From: Epiperipatus broadwayi
Lineage: Eukaryota; Onychophora; Udeonychophora; Euonychophora; Peripatidae
Assembly: GCA_028023455.1 (NCBI GenBank)
Contig: JAQFVV010000001.1
Span: forward strand, 20,703,611-20,767,610
Direction of reading: 5' to 3'
DNA: 64,000 nt
Shown: positions 9,500 to 21,614 of the stretch, in pieces
Layout: the number at the start of each line of letters is the position of its first letter
Position numbering within the stretch: the stretch's first letter is position 1
Position numbers and translations under genes: made by a program
Notes under the pieces: generated by a model
Database searches by the model: none
What the model was told of the DNA's origin: nothing
Seen by the model: the letters and a program-made list of their open reading frames with translations, nothing else

Positions 9500-11530
9500 T
9501 TAACTTCACTAATAAAACTCCACCTACAGAGGTGTGTAGTGTACTGGAACTTGGACCAAGGTTCATAGGCAGCCAATGGCAATATCCTATGATGGAGTTA
9601 ATAGTGGATGTAGAAGCGAATGTTATGGACAATCCCCAGAAAGACATGTTCATCAACAAACTCGCAAAAGCAATCCAACACAAACCACAGAAGCAGAACA
9701 TGGACGAATGGAGCACTAAAATTAAAAGCACAAAAAAGTTTCTCACAGACAACAGTATCACTTGTATTAAAGAAGATAAAGAGAATAGATTCGTTCTAAT
9801 AAACACAGGAGATTATTTAAATAAAATTAATAATCAGATTGGCAAGTTGAAATTTGATGAAATAGCCAATTTTAATAATAAAGTAAATAAAGAGAAATTT
9901 ATAGCATCTATACTTCACAAAAATTGCAACAAGGCCTTTTCAAAGGCCCAATGTTTTCATATATATATCCATCTGCATCTATGCCCCCAAGAATCTTCAC
10001 TAACATTAAGTTACATAAACCTAATGTGCCGTTAAGATTGATGATAGACTTCAGCGGAGCACATTATGTCAGTACCACAAAAATGATAAATCAATGGCTC
10101 CTCGAAAGAATAGGTTTTGGCACACATGCTATTAACTCATAGATTGAATTCATTAATAAAATTAAACAAGCCAGAATCAAATCTGAATTTAGTATGGCAT
10201 CACTGGATGTAACAGAACTATATGGGTCAATTAACCGTAAAAGCTCGATCGACATTATTATAGCTGAATTCACAAATAATAATTGCCCACAAGAGCAGCT
10301 GAATTTCATAGTAGAATTTTTGAAATGGATGGATCAAAATATTGTGGCCACATTTAATGGTAAATGGTTTAAAATGAACAACGGATGGCCAATGGGCCTC
10401 CCAATAAGTGGGATAATATCTAGTATTTTCCTCAATCATTTTGAAAGGCAAATACTGACTAAATACTACACAATTGAACCAAACTTAATATATATGTGCT
10501 ATGTTGATGATGTATTCATAGTTGCACCAGAACAAATAATAACAGGTATTCAAAAAGAGCTACAAACACAAACCTCTTTAACAATTAACTGCATACATGA
10601 AAACCTTCAGCACAATGTTAATTATCTAGATATTCAAGTTCATAGAGATCCACACCAACTTACATATGCTATGACAGTTAAGCCACTAGAAATTTGAGGA
10701 CTTATACATCCAAACTCGAACTCACCCAACTCACATAAATTGGCTGGACTCGCTTCCTTCCTGCACAGAAATCATAGACTATGTAAATTTGAAGCTGACC
10801 AAAAAATGAACCTCACAAATTATATTAAAGATCTAGAAAAGGTTGGATTTTCACACAATGTTATCTATAAAAAGATCAGGCAATTTCAAACTAAATTACA
10901 AACTGACACTGTCAAAAACAATAAACCCAGAATAATGCTACCATACATACCATCAATTGCTAGGAAATATAAAATATTTGCTGAGTTCTTCGAACTAGGA
11001 TTCCACACCCCACCATCAACAAACAGAATGATAAATAATACCCAAGACAAAATACCTTCTGATCAAATAGCCCAAGCAGTTTATAAAATTTAATGCCCAA
11101 CCAATGGATGTAGAGTGGCATATTATGGGGAGACCCATGCCAACATTACAACAAGAACATCCCAACATCATTGTTTATACAGGAAAGCTATAAATAATGA
11201 TGAAAACAGATCCATATTCTTCGAGCACCAAAAAGCAACAGGCCATGTGTTCGAACCCACTATGGCAAGGGCACTATGCATGGGATGGAATGATATGAAA
11301 TGAACAATTAGAGAGGTGTGATTTATTGCAAATGACAATTGTTCAATAAACCAGACAGAATTGTGCTTTACAATCTCCAGAAAATGGTCATTATAAAATT
11401 TGCATAAATTTTACATAAACCACAGCTAAACTTCAGTTAAAAGTAGGCTATGATTAAGGAGACACAAGGTCTCTGAAAGTGCTAAGCCATATAACTTTAG
11501 ATTGAGACAAGCTTCACTTTTTACGTATAA
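9500..11530 (+). pseudogene. Penelope-like element copy A2 (RT plus GIY-YIG), nearly full length
   Basis: The plus-strand PLE contains, in order: LGPRF and MELIVDVE (N-terminal), CIKEDKENRFVLIN (DKG block), NIKLHKPNVPLRLMID (about 10005), SLDVTELYGSIN (about 10202), WPMGLPISGIISSIFLNHFE (about 10385), CYVDDVFIVAPEQ (about 10498, catalytic aspartates intact), NYLDIQVHRD, and a GIY-YIG-like module with VAYYGETHANITTRTSQHH (from about 11115). The family copies RNA into DNA and uses GIY-YIG to cut the target. Lesions are few: a 2-nt slip in a TA run near 9965, TAG at 10141-10143, TGA at 10696-10698 and TAA at 11091-11093. The unusual DVTELYGSIN replaces the common 'DV.SLFTNIP'. It shares that with the 47-kb PLE. 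Confidence 0.88.
11446..11488 (+). ncRNA. PLE terminal structured motif, copy 3
   Basis: On the plus strand: GGCTATGATTAAG, stem GAGAC, loop ACAAG, stem GTCTC, TGAAAG, TGCTAAGCC. It lies in the 3' untranslated end of PLE copy A2, about 180 nt beyond the last coding block, as expected for a terminal regulatory or ribozyme element. Confidence 0.6.
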
Positions 11531-12037
11531 ATTTTGTATATAAAGCAGTATATGTATGAGTTATATAAAAATCAATTTTGCATTTTTTTTTTAAAAAAGA
11601 AAAATATTTTTTGTCTTAATGATAGAACATATTCACATATATAGATTTACATATGTACACATAGGTGTAAGGTGTACTGTGTGTGTGCACAGTATATAGG
11701 TTACAAAATGTATTTACATATAATATATATGTAGGGCTATGGATATTATAGATATATTCATATGGATTGTATATGTAACACACATAGGTCTAATGTACTG
11801 TATATATATGACAAGATTAAAGTTAAGAGTATTGTAGGTATTTATAGAATACCATTTTGTGAATATATTAAATATGTGTGTTTATTGTTCTATTCACTGG
11901 CGTCTTTATAAATGTGATACAGGAAGTGTTAAAAGTCATGTCATTCAACCAAATTGGATTCGAACCTGGATAATTAGGATATAGAGAGAGTCAATTTTAG
12001 TATATTCATAGACTGTATGTCTGGGTACTATACATAT
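11531..12037. other. AT-rich spacer with a tRNA-like B box at about 11950
   Basis: Repeated ATATGTA motifs suggest simple-sequence drift. On the minus strand CCAGGTTCGAATCC (about 11970-11957) is a strong Pol III B box, but I found no convincing A box, so it is at most a SINE remnant. Confidence 0.4.
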
Positions 12038-13110
12038 TGTAACGGAATAGCGTTACATAGGGTTTGAACCTAGGAAAGTTAGAGAGATATATTAATGACG
12101 AAATAAATGACAGGTACAAAACTTTTTAAAAAACGATCTTGTTTTAAGAATAAACGAGAAACGGCCGTTTCTAAAGCAGATCGCAGCTATACAAGAGTAC
12201 CTGTCAGATTTATTGAACTAAAATTAAAAGAGTTTTTATTTTTTAATCATTATTTGTAAGTTTGCTTTTTTTGTTATTTCGTTTTAAAAAAAAGAATGAT
12301 CGAGAACAAATTAGAAATTTTTTTATTAAATCATTTTTAAACAAAAAAGAAAGAAAAAAGATAAGTAAATTAATTAATCTGCAATAGGTTAAAAGATTCC
12401 AAGCGATCTAAGATATTTTGAATGGGGGGGGCAATTAGTAGATTAAAAGTTAGAGAATTTGAAACAATAAGCAGGATGTATGTTGGTAAAGTCTAGATAA
12501 CAATCCAAATTTAGAAACAGAGGTGATAAAAAGTGTACACTGCTATTGTACTACTTAGACTTCTGGCTCCAGCTAAAACAATACTTAAAAAAAATGGTAA
12601 AACTAAATTAAATTCCAACGTGGTGCAAATGTCCCAGAAACCATTGAATAAAGAGGACCCTTAATTAGCAAATAAGAACTAATGACTCATGAGTGCATGA
12701 CAGAGATTGGAGGAAAAATTCAAGGTGTCGTGGCGGGAAAGAAGAGAAGAAAAAGGCAAGACAGAACTACAGTTAGAGATTAATTACAATTATTAATTAT
12801 TGATTAAGAGTTGTGGAAGGCGAAATTAATTTGAATTTTAGCGGAGAGTATTATTAATTTTTTTGGCAGAGCTTCTGATTAAGTACTTGGACTTCTTAAC
12901 CTAAACTTTGTGTGATACCGTAGACGAAATGCGTTGCTGAATCCAAAATTCGCGGCTTGGCCGCCGAACCTTCGCACCTGGCACCGCTGATCGATCCTAG
13001 AATGCTCTCAACCTCGGAGAAAATGAACTCAAGGACCACACACGCCCTGGAAGCCCCACCAAAAGCCGGCATGCTGAATTAAGGAAAACATCGCTCAGGA
13101 TCCCATTACA
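12038..13110 (+). repeat. LTR-like block, TGTAACG to CATTACA
   Basis: The block starts TGTAACGGAATAGCGTTACA, itself a small palindrome, and ends CATTACA at 13110, so the termini are imperfect inverted repeats beginning TG and ending CA. The last 200 bp (12900-13100) are strikingly GC-richer (CGCGGCTTGGCCGCCGAAC) and hold an open frame of about 50 codons ending at about 13080 with the motif HALEAPPKAGMLN. At about 12700 a short basic frame (VVAGKKRRKRQ) resembles LINE tails. No clear target-site duplication or internal region was seen. A solo LTR is possible, but a host leader exon cannot be excluded. Confidence 0.25.
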
Positions 13111-13448
13111 GTCTTCTCGTTCCACAGGTAGTTATATTTTAACATTTGCTCACACATTCATGCACCAGCTAAATTAACTTTAAAGTGGAGAACGATTTAC
13201 AAACATTAAGTGTAAAATGATAAAATTACTAATGACCAAATTGAATCACTAAAGAACTCAACCAGAATCATATGTGCAATTAAGAGTCAGCAAATATCTG
13301 TGCAAATTCATACCTAATTCCGTAATTATGTTATCTAGACTTACTAAATCATATAACTGCATGATAATTTTATTTACCCAGTTTTTCTAAATAAATCATT
13401 CATTTAATTAATACTTCTTTTATTGATCGCTTGGAATTTCAAATTTAT
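13111..13448. other. AT-rich spacer
   Basis: No frames or repeats were recognised. The stretch ends abruptly at adapter sequence. Confidence 0.5.
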
Positions 13449-13472
13449 TTCAGACGTGTGCTCTTCCGATCT
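13449..13472 (+). other. Illumina sequencing-adapter remnant (assembly artefact)
   Basis: All 24 bases match the 3' end of the standard Illumina TruSeq Read 2 (multiplexing) adapter, finishing CTCTTCCGATCT. A chance match of this length is effectively impossible in 64 kb. The assembly here was therefore closed or extended through an untrimmed read. Sequence on the two sides may not be contiguous in the genome. Confidence 0.95.
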
Positions 13473-13473
13473 A

Positions 13474-13983
13474 TGTTGTATAAGTTGAACGGGTACATTT
13501 AATATTTTAGTTAAGATTTAAGTATATTAATAGCGTTTATATTTGTCATACAATTCTTATGTTAATGTTAAGTTATGGTTAATTTATTCTGGGGGATATA
13601 GGGCGGGCCCAACAGTGATAAAGGTGTTTTAATATTGTTTTAACGGTAAAGTGCGATCTAGTTCGGAAACAGTGTTGCTGTGTTCGTTTCTTGCTGTCCG
13701 CTGGAGTGATGCTTGGGCATGTTCTGTGATATAGTTGAGTGAGCGTGTGCACGTGCGTGGCGAGCTTGTAAAGGTTCTCCTGGCGCCTATTACTCGGGTT
13801 CAATCTGAATCTACGTATGAAACAAATAAAAGCGTACGTGTATATGTGTTTGAAATTATTTTCACAAAACATTATGTAAACCCCGGACGAAATAACACAG
13901 CAGGTTCGTAAAAGGGAATCGTCAATAGGAAGCCAGAAGGAGAACTAGTGTCCGCAGATATATAGACGAGGGTCCGGGTTACA
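13474..13983 (+). repeat. Possible solo LTR, TGTTGTA to GGTTACA
   Basis: This 510-bp block begins TG immediately after the adapter remnant and ends CA. It is less AT-rich than its surroundings, contains GGGCGGGCCC, and has an AATAAA at about 13828 placed like an LTR polyadenylation signal. There is no target-site duplication, as expected if the left flank is artefactual. A host promoter or leader with CpG-rich sequence is an alternative. Confidence 0.25.
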
Positions 13984-15500
13984 ATATATTATACATATGT
14001 TTGTCAAGAAATAATAATATTTTGTTCTAGAGTCTGTTTCATGTATGGCAGAGCAACCAACAGGGAATTTAAGGTGAAAACCAAGTGTAGTGGAATAAAA
14101 TGAAGCCATGGTCAGCCAGGAGTAGTAGATTAAAATAAATAGAAGCAGCATAGAGGAGATAATTTGATAAAGAAATGGGAGTTTGTAGTTGTGTAGGAAT
14201 GGAGGCAGTTGAAGAGAGGGGGAGAGATGTTCATTTTCAATATTATAAATAAAGTTTCATAATCAAAAGCAAAGTTGTTGATCTAGATCAGCTAACATTT
14301 AAACTACATTTTATCAACATAAATTTTGAAAATAAATAAATATACATATTGTAACCTTCTGGATAGTCACCAGAAATATTGTTTGTAATTATATAGCATT
14401 GATCAGAAGCAGCTGATTGCATCTTACTAAAAAAATGAAATAACCTGAAATTTTAATTTTTTTTTTATAAATGACCTAAAACTATGTTTAAAAGCATTTG
14501 TAGATATAATTTGAGAGTTTCAAGGTATTTAATATTTTTCTTTAGTGAGTATTTAATGATAGAAAGGGGTGTGGCTTGTCACAGAAATTGTTAGTTTAGT
14601 TTAAGTTGATCAAGTTTGTTTTATTGGTCTGCAGAACAGTACTGATATTTATTTAGATAATTCTCTGGTTTATTTCTTATAATATTTCAATCCATAGTGT
14701 AAATAGTGCAATATGTTTGACTCATCATCATAGAAACTTTCCTTTTAATCGGTTTGTTTTAGTACCTGTAGTACAATATTTATGGATGTTCATGTATGCT
14801 TGTGCCATTTTTTAGCTTTATTTTCCATTCATGTACTTCATTAAACCACCAAATATCATGTCTAATAGCAAAACATTTAATGTCATAACCATAGCTTGGA
14901 TAACCAGTTTAAATAATTTTTAAATGAATTAATAGATCACTGGGCCAGTGTATTGTTAACAGACAAATACATTATTAAATATTTTATCAGCTAAAATAAT
15001 TATCATTAGTTTTTATTTTGTTACTTTAGAAATACAGAATATTTTATTCTTGGTTCAATTTAATATTTTTTTAAAAGACAAAATGATTTTTTCTTTCTTT
15101 CTTTTTCAAGAAAGATTCTTGCATATTCTGTAATTAATTAAGCCAGTGCCATGAGAGGAAAATTTTTTTCTAGAGTTGAATTTTTGAGTGACCTTGGATT
15201 GATGGGGAATAGATGCTTGGGTAATAATCTGGTATAAAAGGGAATCCTTTTACAAAAGGCTTTACTTTTCTGATTTCAACAATTCTCTCTACATAAAAAG
15301 TTTTTATTAGTACAAATTCATTTCTACAAATTAGTTTTTCCATGGTCCAAGCTTGAAAGTAAAACTTCTATTAATTTTCTGGATGAAAACAACTCAGAAA
15401 ATCTACTGGGTAAAATAAGAAAGTAATATGCAGATATAGACAATGGTAAAATAAGGTATATCTTTCTGCTTTTAACAGACTAGTTTAAATTTTAAAATCA
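13984..15500. other. AT-rich spacer, nothing recognised
   Basis: No coding frame, RNA gene or shared repeat could be supported. Confidence 0.55.
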
Positions 15501-15715
15501 TCATTTGAGATGTGTATGTGTGCCTATGTTATAAATTTATTTAACTTTAATTTCTAATATTAAAGAAATAATGGAAATGCATGCTTATATTTCACATCAA
15601 TTTGCCTAAATTTTATTTCTAATATTAAAGAAGTAATTGAAATGTATGTCCACATTATAAGTTTGATTTACCTAGATTTAATCTCTAACATTAAAGAAAT
15701 AACCAGAATGTATGT
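15500..15715 (+). repeat. Degenerate minisatellite, about three 60-65-bp units
   Basis: The phrase TTTCTAATATTAAAGAA recurs at about 15550, 15616 and 15680, each followed by a block ending in GAAATG or GAATG and TATG. Unit divergence is about 20 percent. Confidence 0.7.
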
Positions 15716-17186
15716 ATTTTATTGCTATTATTCTGGAAAATTTATTCTGAACTTTTTCATTAAACACTTCAGAGACTCTTTGTTGATAACTTTTGCTAAC
15801 TATAAAGAAATAAAGTTTAAATAGAAAGATGTTTGTGGATAATTTATTATAACCTGCTTTATTATTATTATTGACAAAAATATATACCTAACCATTTGTA
15901 TCTGGAAATAAACAAATGCATGACACATGATTTAATGAACAATTAATTTATCTCTAAATGTGATGATAAATGAATGAGTAGAAGGATATAAAATTGGATG
16001 TGAATTTCTTTTATTTTATTGTTCTCCTTGTTTGCATTTGATTTTATTATTAAAGTATATTATTAATAAACTTACTGTGAATTTAAATGGATTCTATGAA
16101 CTAAATAGTATTTGCCTTGGGAATATCTTTTAAAAAATTTACAACAAATGCTTAAACAAGTCTAATGAATTAAATAATAAATTATTGCTCTCCTTGTGCT
16201 GTAATAAATATTTTTGCCATAATGGAAATTTTCATATGTGATATTGCCAGCCTTTTCATTAGCTATTGCTAAAAACTTTGAAATGCTGTTAATTAGACCC
16301 AATTAATATTTATCTCTCTGCAGGAACTTGTTATGTGTTCATCCATATCCATGATTACACAAATGATCATCACCATTTAGTACCTGACCAAGATGTGTCA
16401 CCTACAGACTATAAATGAACTTTTTATTCCAGCTGAGAAAAAAAAATTTAATGATTATTATTATTTTTGTTACCATTCAATAGATAGGTAGATTAATTGT
16501 TTGTTTTAATATTTTTTATTATTATTTAATTATTATTTCTCTCTCCAAGAATGTCTCACAAAAGTATAATATGGAGAAATATATTGGGTAATTGGTATTA
16601 TTTTAATATAGTTTTTATTATGTACTCATATTTCTATATGCGCATGGCAATAGAAAGATCTGTTTGCTATTTATATTTTTGAGAAGAGGTAGTTACATAT
16701 TTATCTTTGTATTTTTTAAGAAGATATGAGGTTTATTTCTTAATATTTATTTTACTTCAAATTTAAAGATTTTTTTATCCCAAACCAGACATTTTGTTTC
16801 AATTTGCGAGCTAATGACAAAACACTAAAGAGTTAATTTGTCTTGCTTATTTAATAATAATTATTATATTTCCAAGTTAAAATATTATACTTATCAGAAA
16901 TGAGAGATTCATTTTCCTTTTATAACTTAGCAGTATTTCATATCAAATATGATTTGAAATTATTTATGTATTATTATGTTTATATACCTGTCTGTTATTT
17001 GATCCACTTATGTAATTGTTGAACTGAAAGTAAAAAGAATTTAAATTCCCATCAGTTTCAGATGATGAAATGTACCAAAAAAAGAAGTGGAAAGGTTAAG
17101 GATTTACTTATGAGTGAATTTATTATTTTTTTATGCTTAGACTGAAATGTATTTAGTGGCTATGCAGAAAGGAATTGTTTATGTTA
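15716..17186. other. AT-rich spacer, nothing recognised
   Basis: Only simple AT-rich tracts are seen. Confidence 0.55.
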
Positions 17187-17325
17187 TATATTGTATTGTC
17201 ATGGATTGAGAAAGCTCTCCCTTAGTTTGTTAAAATATTCATCACGAGTCGATTATATATTGCATTGTCAGGGATGGAGAGAGCTCTCCCTTAGCTTGTT
17301 GAAATATTTGTCAGGAATGGATTAT
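17187..17325 (+). repeat. Tandem duplication, two 69-bp units
   Basis: The two units share TATATTG(T/C)ATTGTCA, AGCTCTCCCTTAG and TTGTT(A/G)AAATATT at a constant 69-bp offset. Confidence 0.8.
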
Positions 17326-17989
17326 ATCCTCCAGATTAAGTAGTTGTATTTCATGATAATTATAGTATTTGAAGTCAAATAGTGTATTTTCCTCATTTTT
17401 CAGTGATGATATGATGTCCACACCAGTTTTGAAGCCTTAAAATAGGCTAAGGAGTCTCTGTGTATTGTTATTTAAGTGATTATAGTTAATAAAATATTTT
17501 ATCCCTCATGTATTTGTGTGGAATGCCTTTCCATCTTTTATTCATAGCCAAGTGTAAGAGTTTGCTAATGAGAAAAGAAAATAAAGGCAGAATTGATTTT
17601 TCTCACAGAACAGCTGAAGTAGAATTAGTGTTAAAGCTTGTTTGGCCATTGTCATCATCCGTATTATGACACTTATCCCAATTTTATAAGTAAGCCAATT
17701 GGATTTAGTTATATTAATCATTTTATAACAGGTAGCATAATTCAGATGCATGCATAAGATATTATTGATTTGGAAGGTATGGAGAAAATCCAACTTTAAT
17801 GTGTAACTCTTTAATTATTGTTTTAATCATATCATATTAATCATTTAGGTTTTATACCATCACCTCTCATAGTGTTTCACCCTTATTTTGAATGAGCAAG
17901 CAAAAGAAAAAAAAGTGTAGCTAATTAATAGAATTATTCATTTGATGTATGAAGGACAGCTTGACCTCTTACTCTTAGATTTCTACCCC
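17326..17989. other. AT-rich spacer, nothing recognised
   Basis: No feature could be supported. Confidence 0.5.
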
Positions 17990-18500
17990 TCTCGTTTTAT
18001 TTTGATGTGCATTTGAAGTAATATGCCAAGAATTTTAGTTTCACATTTTATAATTTTAGTGCCATGGTTTAATAGAGTTTTATTTTTCATAAGAATATCA
18101 GAATTGATTGATAGCTTGATTATATTGAAAGTAAAATACAAAAAAATAATTGTATAATTAATTATTCTGGTGTGATGTTTAAATAAAGTTTTCTTTTCCA
18201 TAAGCATATCGGAATTGACTGGTAATGTATGTGTATTTGAAGTAAAATACCAAAAAGTTAATTTCATACTTAGTTATCTTAGTGTATTATTATAATGTTT
18301 CTATGTCATATGCTCATCAGAATTGACTGATATCTTGAGTCTATTTTACAAGTAAAATACCAAGAAGTTTGGGTTTCATGTTTTATTATTTTAGTGCTAG
18401 CATTTTAATGTTTCCTTTTGTAAGCTTATGAAAATGGATTGATAGCTGGCATATGTTAAAATAAAATACAGAAAGCTTATCTTTACATTATTTGTTCTTA
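17990..18500 (+). repeat. Degenerate tandem repeat, about five 111-bp units
   Basis: The marker AAGTAAAATACCAA(G/A)AA recurs near 18018, 18129, 18241, 18351 and 18459, giving spacings of 107-113 bp. Each unit also carries CATAAG.ATATC.GAATTGA.TGATA. It is an old minisatellite without coding content. Confidence 0.75.
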
Positions 18501-18669
18501 TGTAGACTATTTAATCATTGATGTTAGAATTATTCCAAAACATGTATATGCATAAACTAGAAGACCAAATGTTTTCCTGATGGTTTGTGATGATGGTGAT
18601 TTAGCTTTCTATCATCTAAATGTGTATTGAATGTCTTTAGAAAAGTTTAATTTTATTTAAATATTCAAA

Positions 18670-18905
18670 ATACATTCAACTGTTAGTAATATCACAGCAA
18701 ATAGGTTAGTATATGCATCAACTGTTAGTAATGTCACAGCAAACAGGTTAGTATATGCACAATGTTTCGAGAAGTATTTTTCTCCTCTCTTCTTCAGGTG
18801 TTGCTGGCTTGACCAGTGACAGTATTAGCATGGGATTTGAACCTGGGTTCTTATATTCTTGATTATTGAATTTTAAGGTAACGCTCTAACCAACTGAGCC
18901 ATCCT
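18670..18905 (-). mobile_element. tRNA-derived SINE with hammerhead-like core and 42-bp tail repeat
   Basis: The minus strand starts with a tRNA-like head: A box GGCTCAGTTGGTTAGAGCG (18901-18880) and B box CAGGTTCAAATCCCA (18846-18830). After a unique body, the minus strand reads CTGAAGA (18797-18791), a 6-bp stem GAGAGG/CTTCTC with one G-U pair and a 9-nt loop, and GAAAC (18768-18764). That gives CUGANGA, stem II, GAAA in the order and spacing of a hammerhead core. The element ends in two tandem 42-bp copies (18678-18760) containing AACTGTTAGTAAT and CACAGCAAA. SINE-like elements carrying hammerheads are known, for example in schistosomes. Stem I and III partners here are only partial. Confidence 0.65.
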
Positions 18906-20871
18906 TCCAAAGGCAACAATATGTAGTAATTTCATATACTTATCTATGAGGTTCATCCTGATTTCTTCACTTTTTCCTAACAGCAAAGTTGATTAGTGGT
19001 TTCCATACATTAAATATAGTCACACTAGGTTGGCTTAGGGAATGTTTACTTAATTATCTTGTAATAAATGTTTTATTTATTCAAAAGCTTTGTCCAGAAT
19101 TCTTCTTTAACATGCATTCATGGTCTATATTTCCACACATGCACTCACACTTACATATCCAACATGATATGATTGCACTATTCCATAATTTAATGATGAA
19201 CATGTTCAGATCTGATGATGTTGCTTTGCTTGATCCAAACACCATATGAAATGTTTAATTATTTAGTGATTCTCTGAAAATTTTATTACTCAGTTATTAT
19301 TTAGATGGTGAATTGAAAGAATCATGCCTAAGACTAATTGGTAAGCCATAATGCTGTCATATAACTAAACCATTTTTGTTATTTATTATTGTATTTATAT
19401 GTAGAATGTTAAAAAAAGCTTGCATTAAGCTATTTCCCTTAGACAAATGACTCCCACATGTGTAAATGAATTTTCCTTATTTTATTATAATTCAAGAAAT
19501 GAAATATAATGTTTGTCATATTGAATATGAAAATATTTGCGTATTCAAAATCACTGTTTTATAACTTTGTTGTTCAATAATTAATAAATGTAGCAGATTT
19601 CAGAGACCAATTTAAAGGGCATCATAGTTACCTACATGTAGATTTCTTGTGTGATCAAAGTGGCATCGATCATAGTTTGTTAATTACATGATATTAATTT
19701 ATTCAAACATTAAAGTGGCACTCGCTGTAAATTCATTGTTTAGGTCATTATTTAATCATATGATAAAGTAGTGTTTCTCTTCGTAAACCCATTATGTAAC
19801 TTTTTTTCCAAACATTGGCATATAAATAAACCACACTGTATATATCCCATAATGATCACAGATGTAAGCATAATGAAACTATTCTAGCGTGATCTATATA
19901 AATAATATATATTTAGAATAAATTGTTTTTGTATATTAAATTAAAGTATCTTTTAATTCTATCCAGAGTTTGAATCTTTATTTTGGTTAGTTTTTAAAAA
20001 TAAAAAGGTTTTATATAATTATGTATTATTTTAATTCTTATATATTATTCGGGAATTCATCTTAAACAGTCCTAATTTGAGTCTCACATCTCTGTACCAC
20101 TGTGTTCATCTGCTACAATATTTATTTTGTTACATTGTATTTGAGATAGAGTTCTTATTACCTTTATTATATGTATGAAAATAAAATAAAATGTCTATTA
20201 TGAAATACATATTATAATAAAAATAATGAATTATATATACCAATTGTTTTTATCAATTTCAACAAAGTGTTTATTTACTTAATTGGTAAAGTTTGGGTCA
20301 ATATTTGGAAGTAGCTAGTTTCCATCAAAATTTACTTGATGGAAACACATAAATGAAAACAAAACATTTAAAAATTTGAAATAACAACTAGTGTTAAAGG
20401 GTTATGCAGAATAGATTCAACTTTGCTGTACTTTTTTATAAAGTGCTATTTGGAAGAGTTTATAATTTTCCTCATGAAACAGGCATTGAGATATAATATA
20501 GACTTAATGGTGAAATTTGAGCTAAATAATTTAAAATATATGATGACTTGTGATATTTTTGCTAATTCAAAGAATGATCTGTAATATGTTTTTAAATGAG
20601 TTGAATGCTAACAATAAAAAATTTAGCGTCCTAATATGTATCAGGAAATGCAGCTGCTCCATATGCCAGTATTAAAAAATATATTTCAAAAGCATTAATT
20701 TTTTAATGCACACCAGGTCCAATATTTTAATAACAATTTATATAGAAATATGTATTTTAAATGTTGCAGAGAATCTGATATGTATTTACTGCATTTAGCA
20801 CTTTGGAAAATAGATTAATTTACCATTATGATATAACTATTTCAACCAAATTTAGCTAGGTGTAGAATTGT
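18906..20871. other. AT-rich spacer, nothing recognised
   Basis: No coding frame with a recognisable domain was found. Weak (TA)n runs only. Confidence 0.55.
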
Positions 20872-21105
20872 AGGCAAGTAGAGATAAAAGATGGCTGCTG
20901 AAGGGTTGTATTAGATCCTAAGATCTAAGTGCAGTCCTCTCAGATCCATGACTTCTCACTGATGAAGGCCACAAGCCAGAAACTAATCTAGGGATATTGG
21001 ATGAGTAGTCACTAGATGGGGATTTTATGCACAAGCCTTCTGGCATCCATTGATTACTCTGGCTTGCACTGAATAGCAATATGTATAGAGAGTTTTGCCT
21101 ATTTT
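20872..21105 (+). repeat. R3 repeat, single-arm copy
   Basis: It matches the right arm of the 2885-3478 foldback (3245-3478), including TTAGATCCTAAG.TCTA.GTGCAGT, GATGAA..CCACAAG and GGGGATTTTATGCACAA, in the same orientation. The inverted partner is missing. Confidence 0.75.
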
Positions 21106-21613
21106 ATAAAAATTATCTCAAAAACATTATAAAGAAATATAATATTAATTGTCTTCATTGGAAATATGTAGCTATGGGTTGAATATAATAGAAAGCTAGC
21201 TATAATGTGCTGTAAATATTTTAGAAAGAAAGGTTTGTTGCCAAAAAAATTAAAGTACAGCATCACAACATTTCAAATAAACAGTAAAATGGATCAGTAT
21301 GTTCTATATATGAACAAATTTGTTGTTCATGAATTAATTTTGTAAAATTATCATAAAACTTATTTCTGCTGCATTGTTATTTTTAATCTTTCTATTTTTT
21401 TTTTATTGAAGTTAAAATAACTATACATGTTTAATGAGTGGCTGATGTGATGATAAATATTCCAAAACATTAATTTCAAAAAAGACAAAAATAGGTTTTC
21501 ATGAACATATATATATTAATAATATTACAAATCGATATCTGTATTTCTTCAAAATAATATGTAAATTTATATATATATGTAAAATAAATAAAATATCCGT
21601 TAATTAAAAAACA
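21106..21613. other. AT-rich spacer
   Basis: Nothing recognised. Confidence 0.5.
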
Positions 21614-21614
21614 A

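Noticed and set aside
9396-9806. 136-codon minus-strand frame across the PLE junction
   Set aside because: It is the antisense shadow of the conserved PLE coding strand.
18831-18903. Functional tRNA gene
   Set aside because: The A and B boxes are good, but the anticodon arm cannot be folded and the sequence continues into a SINE body.
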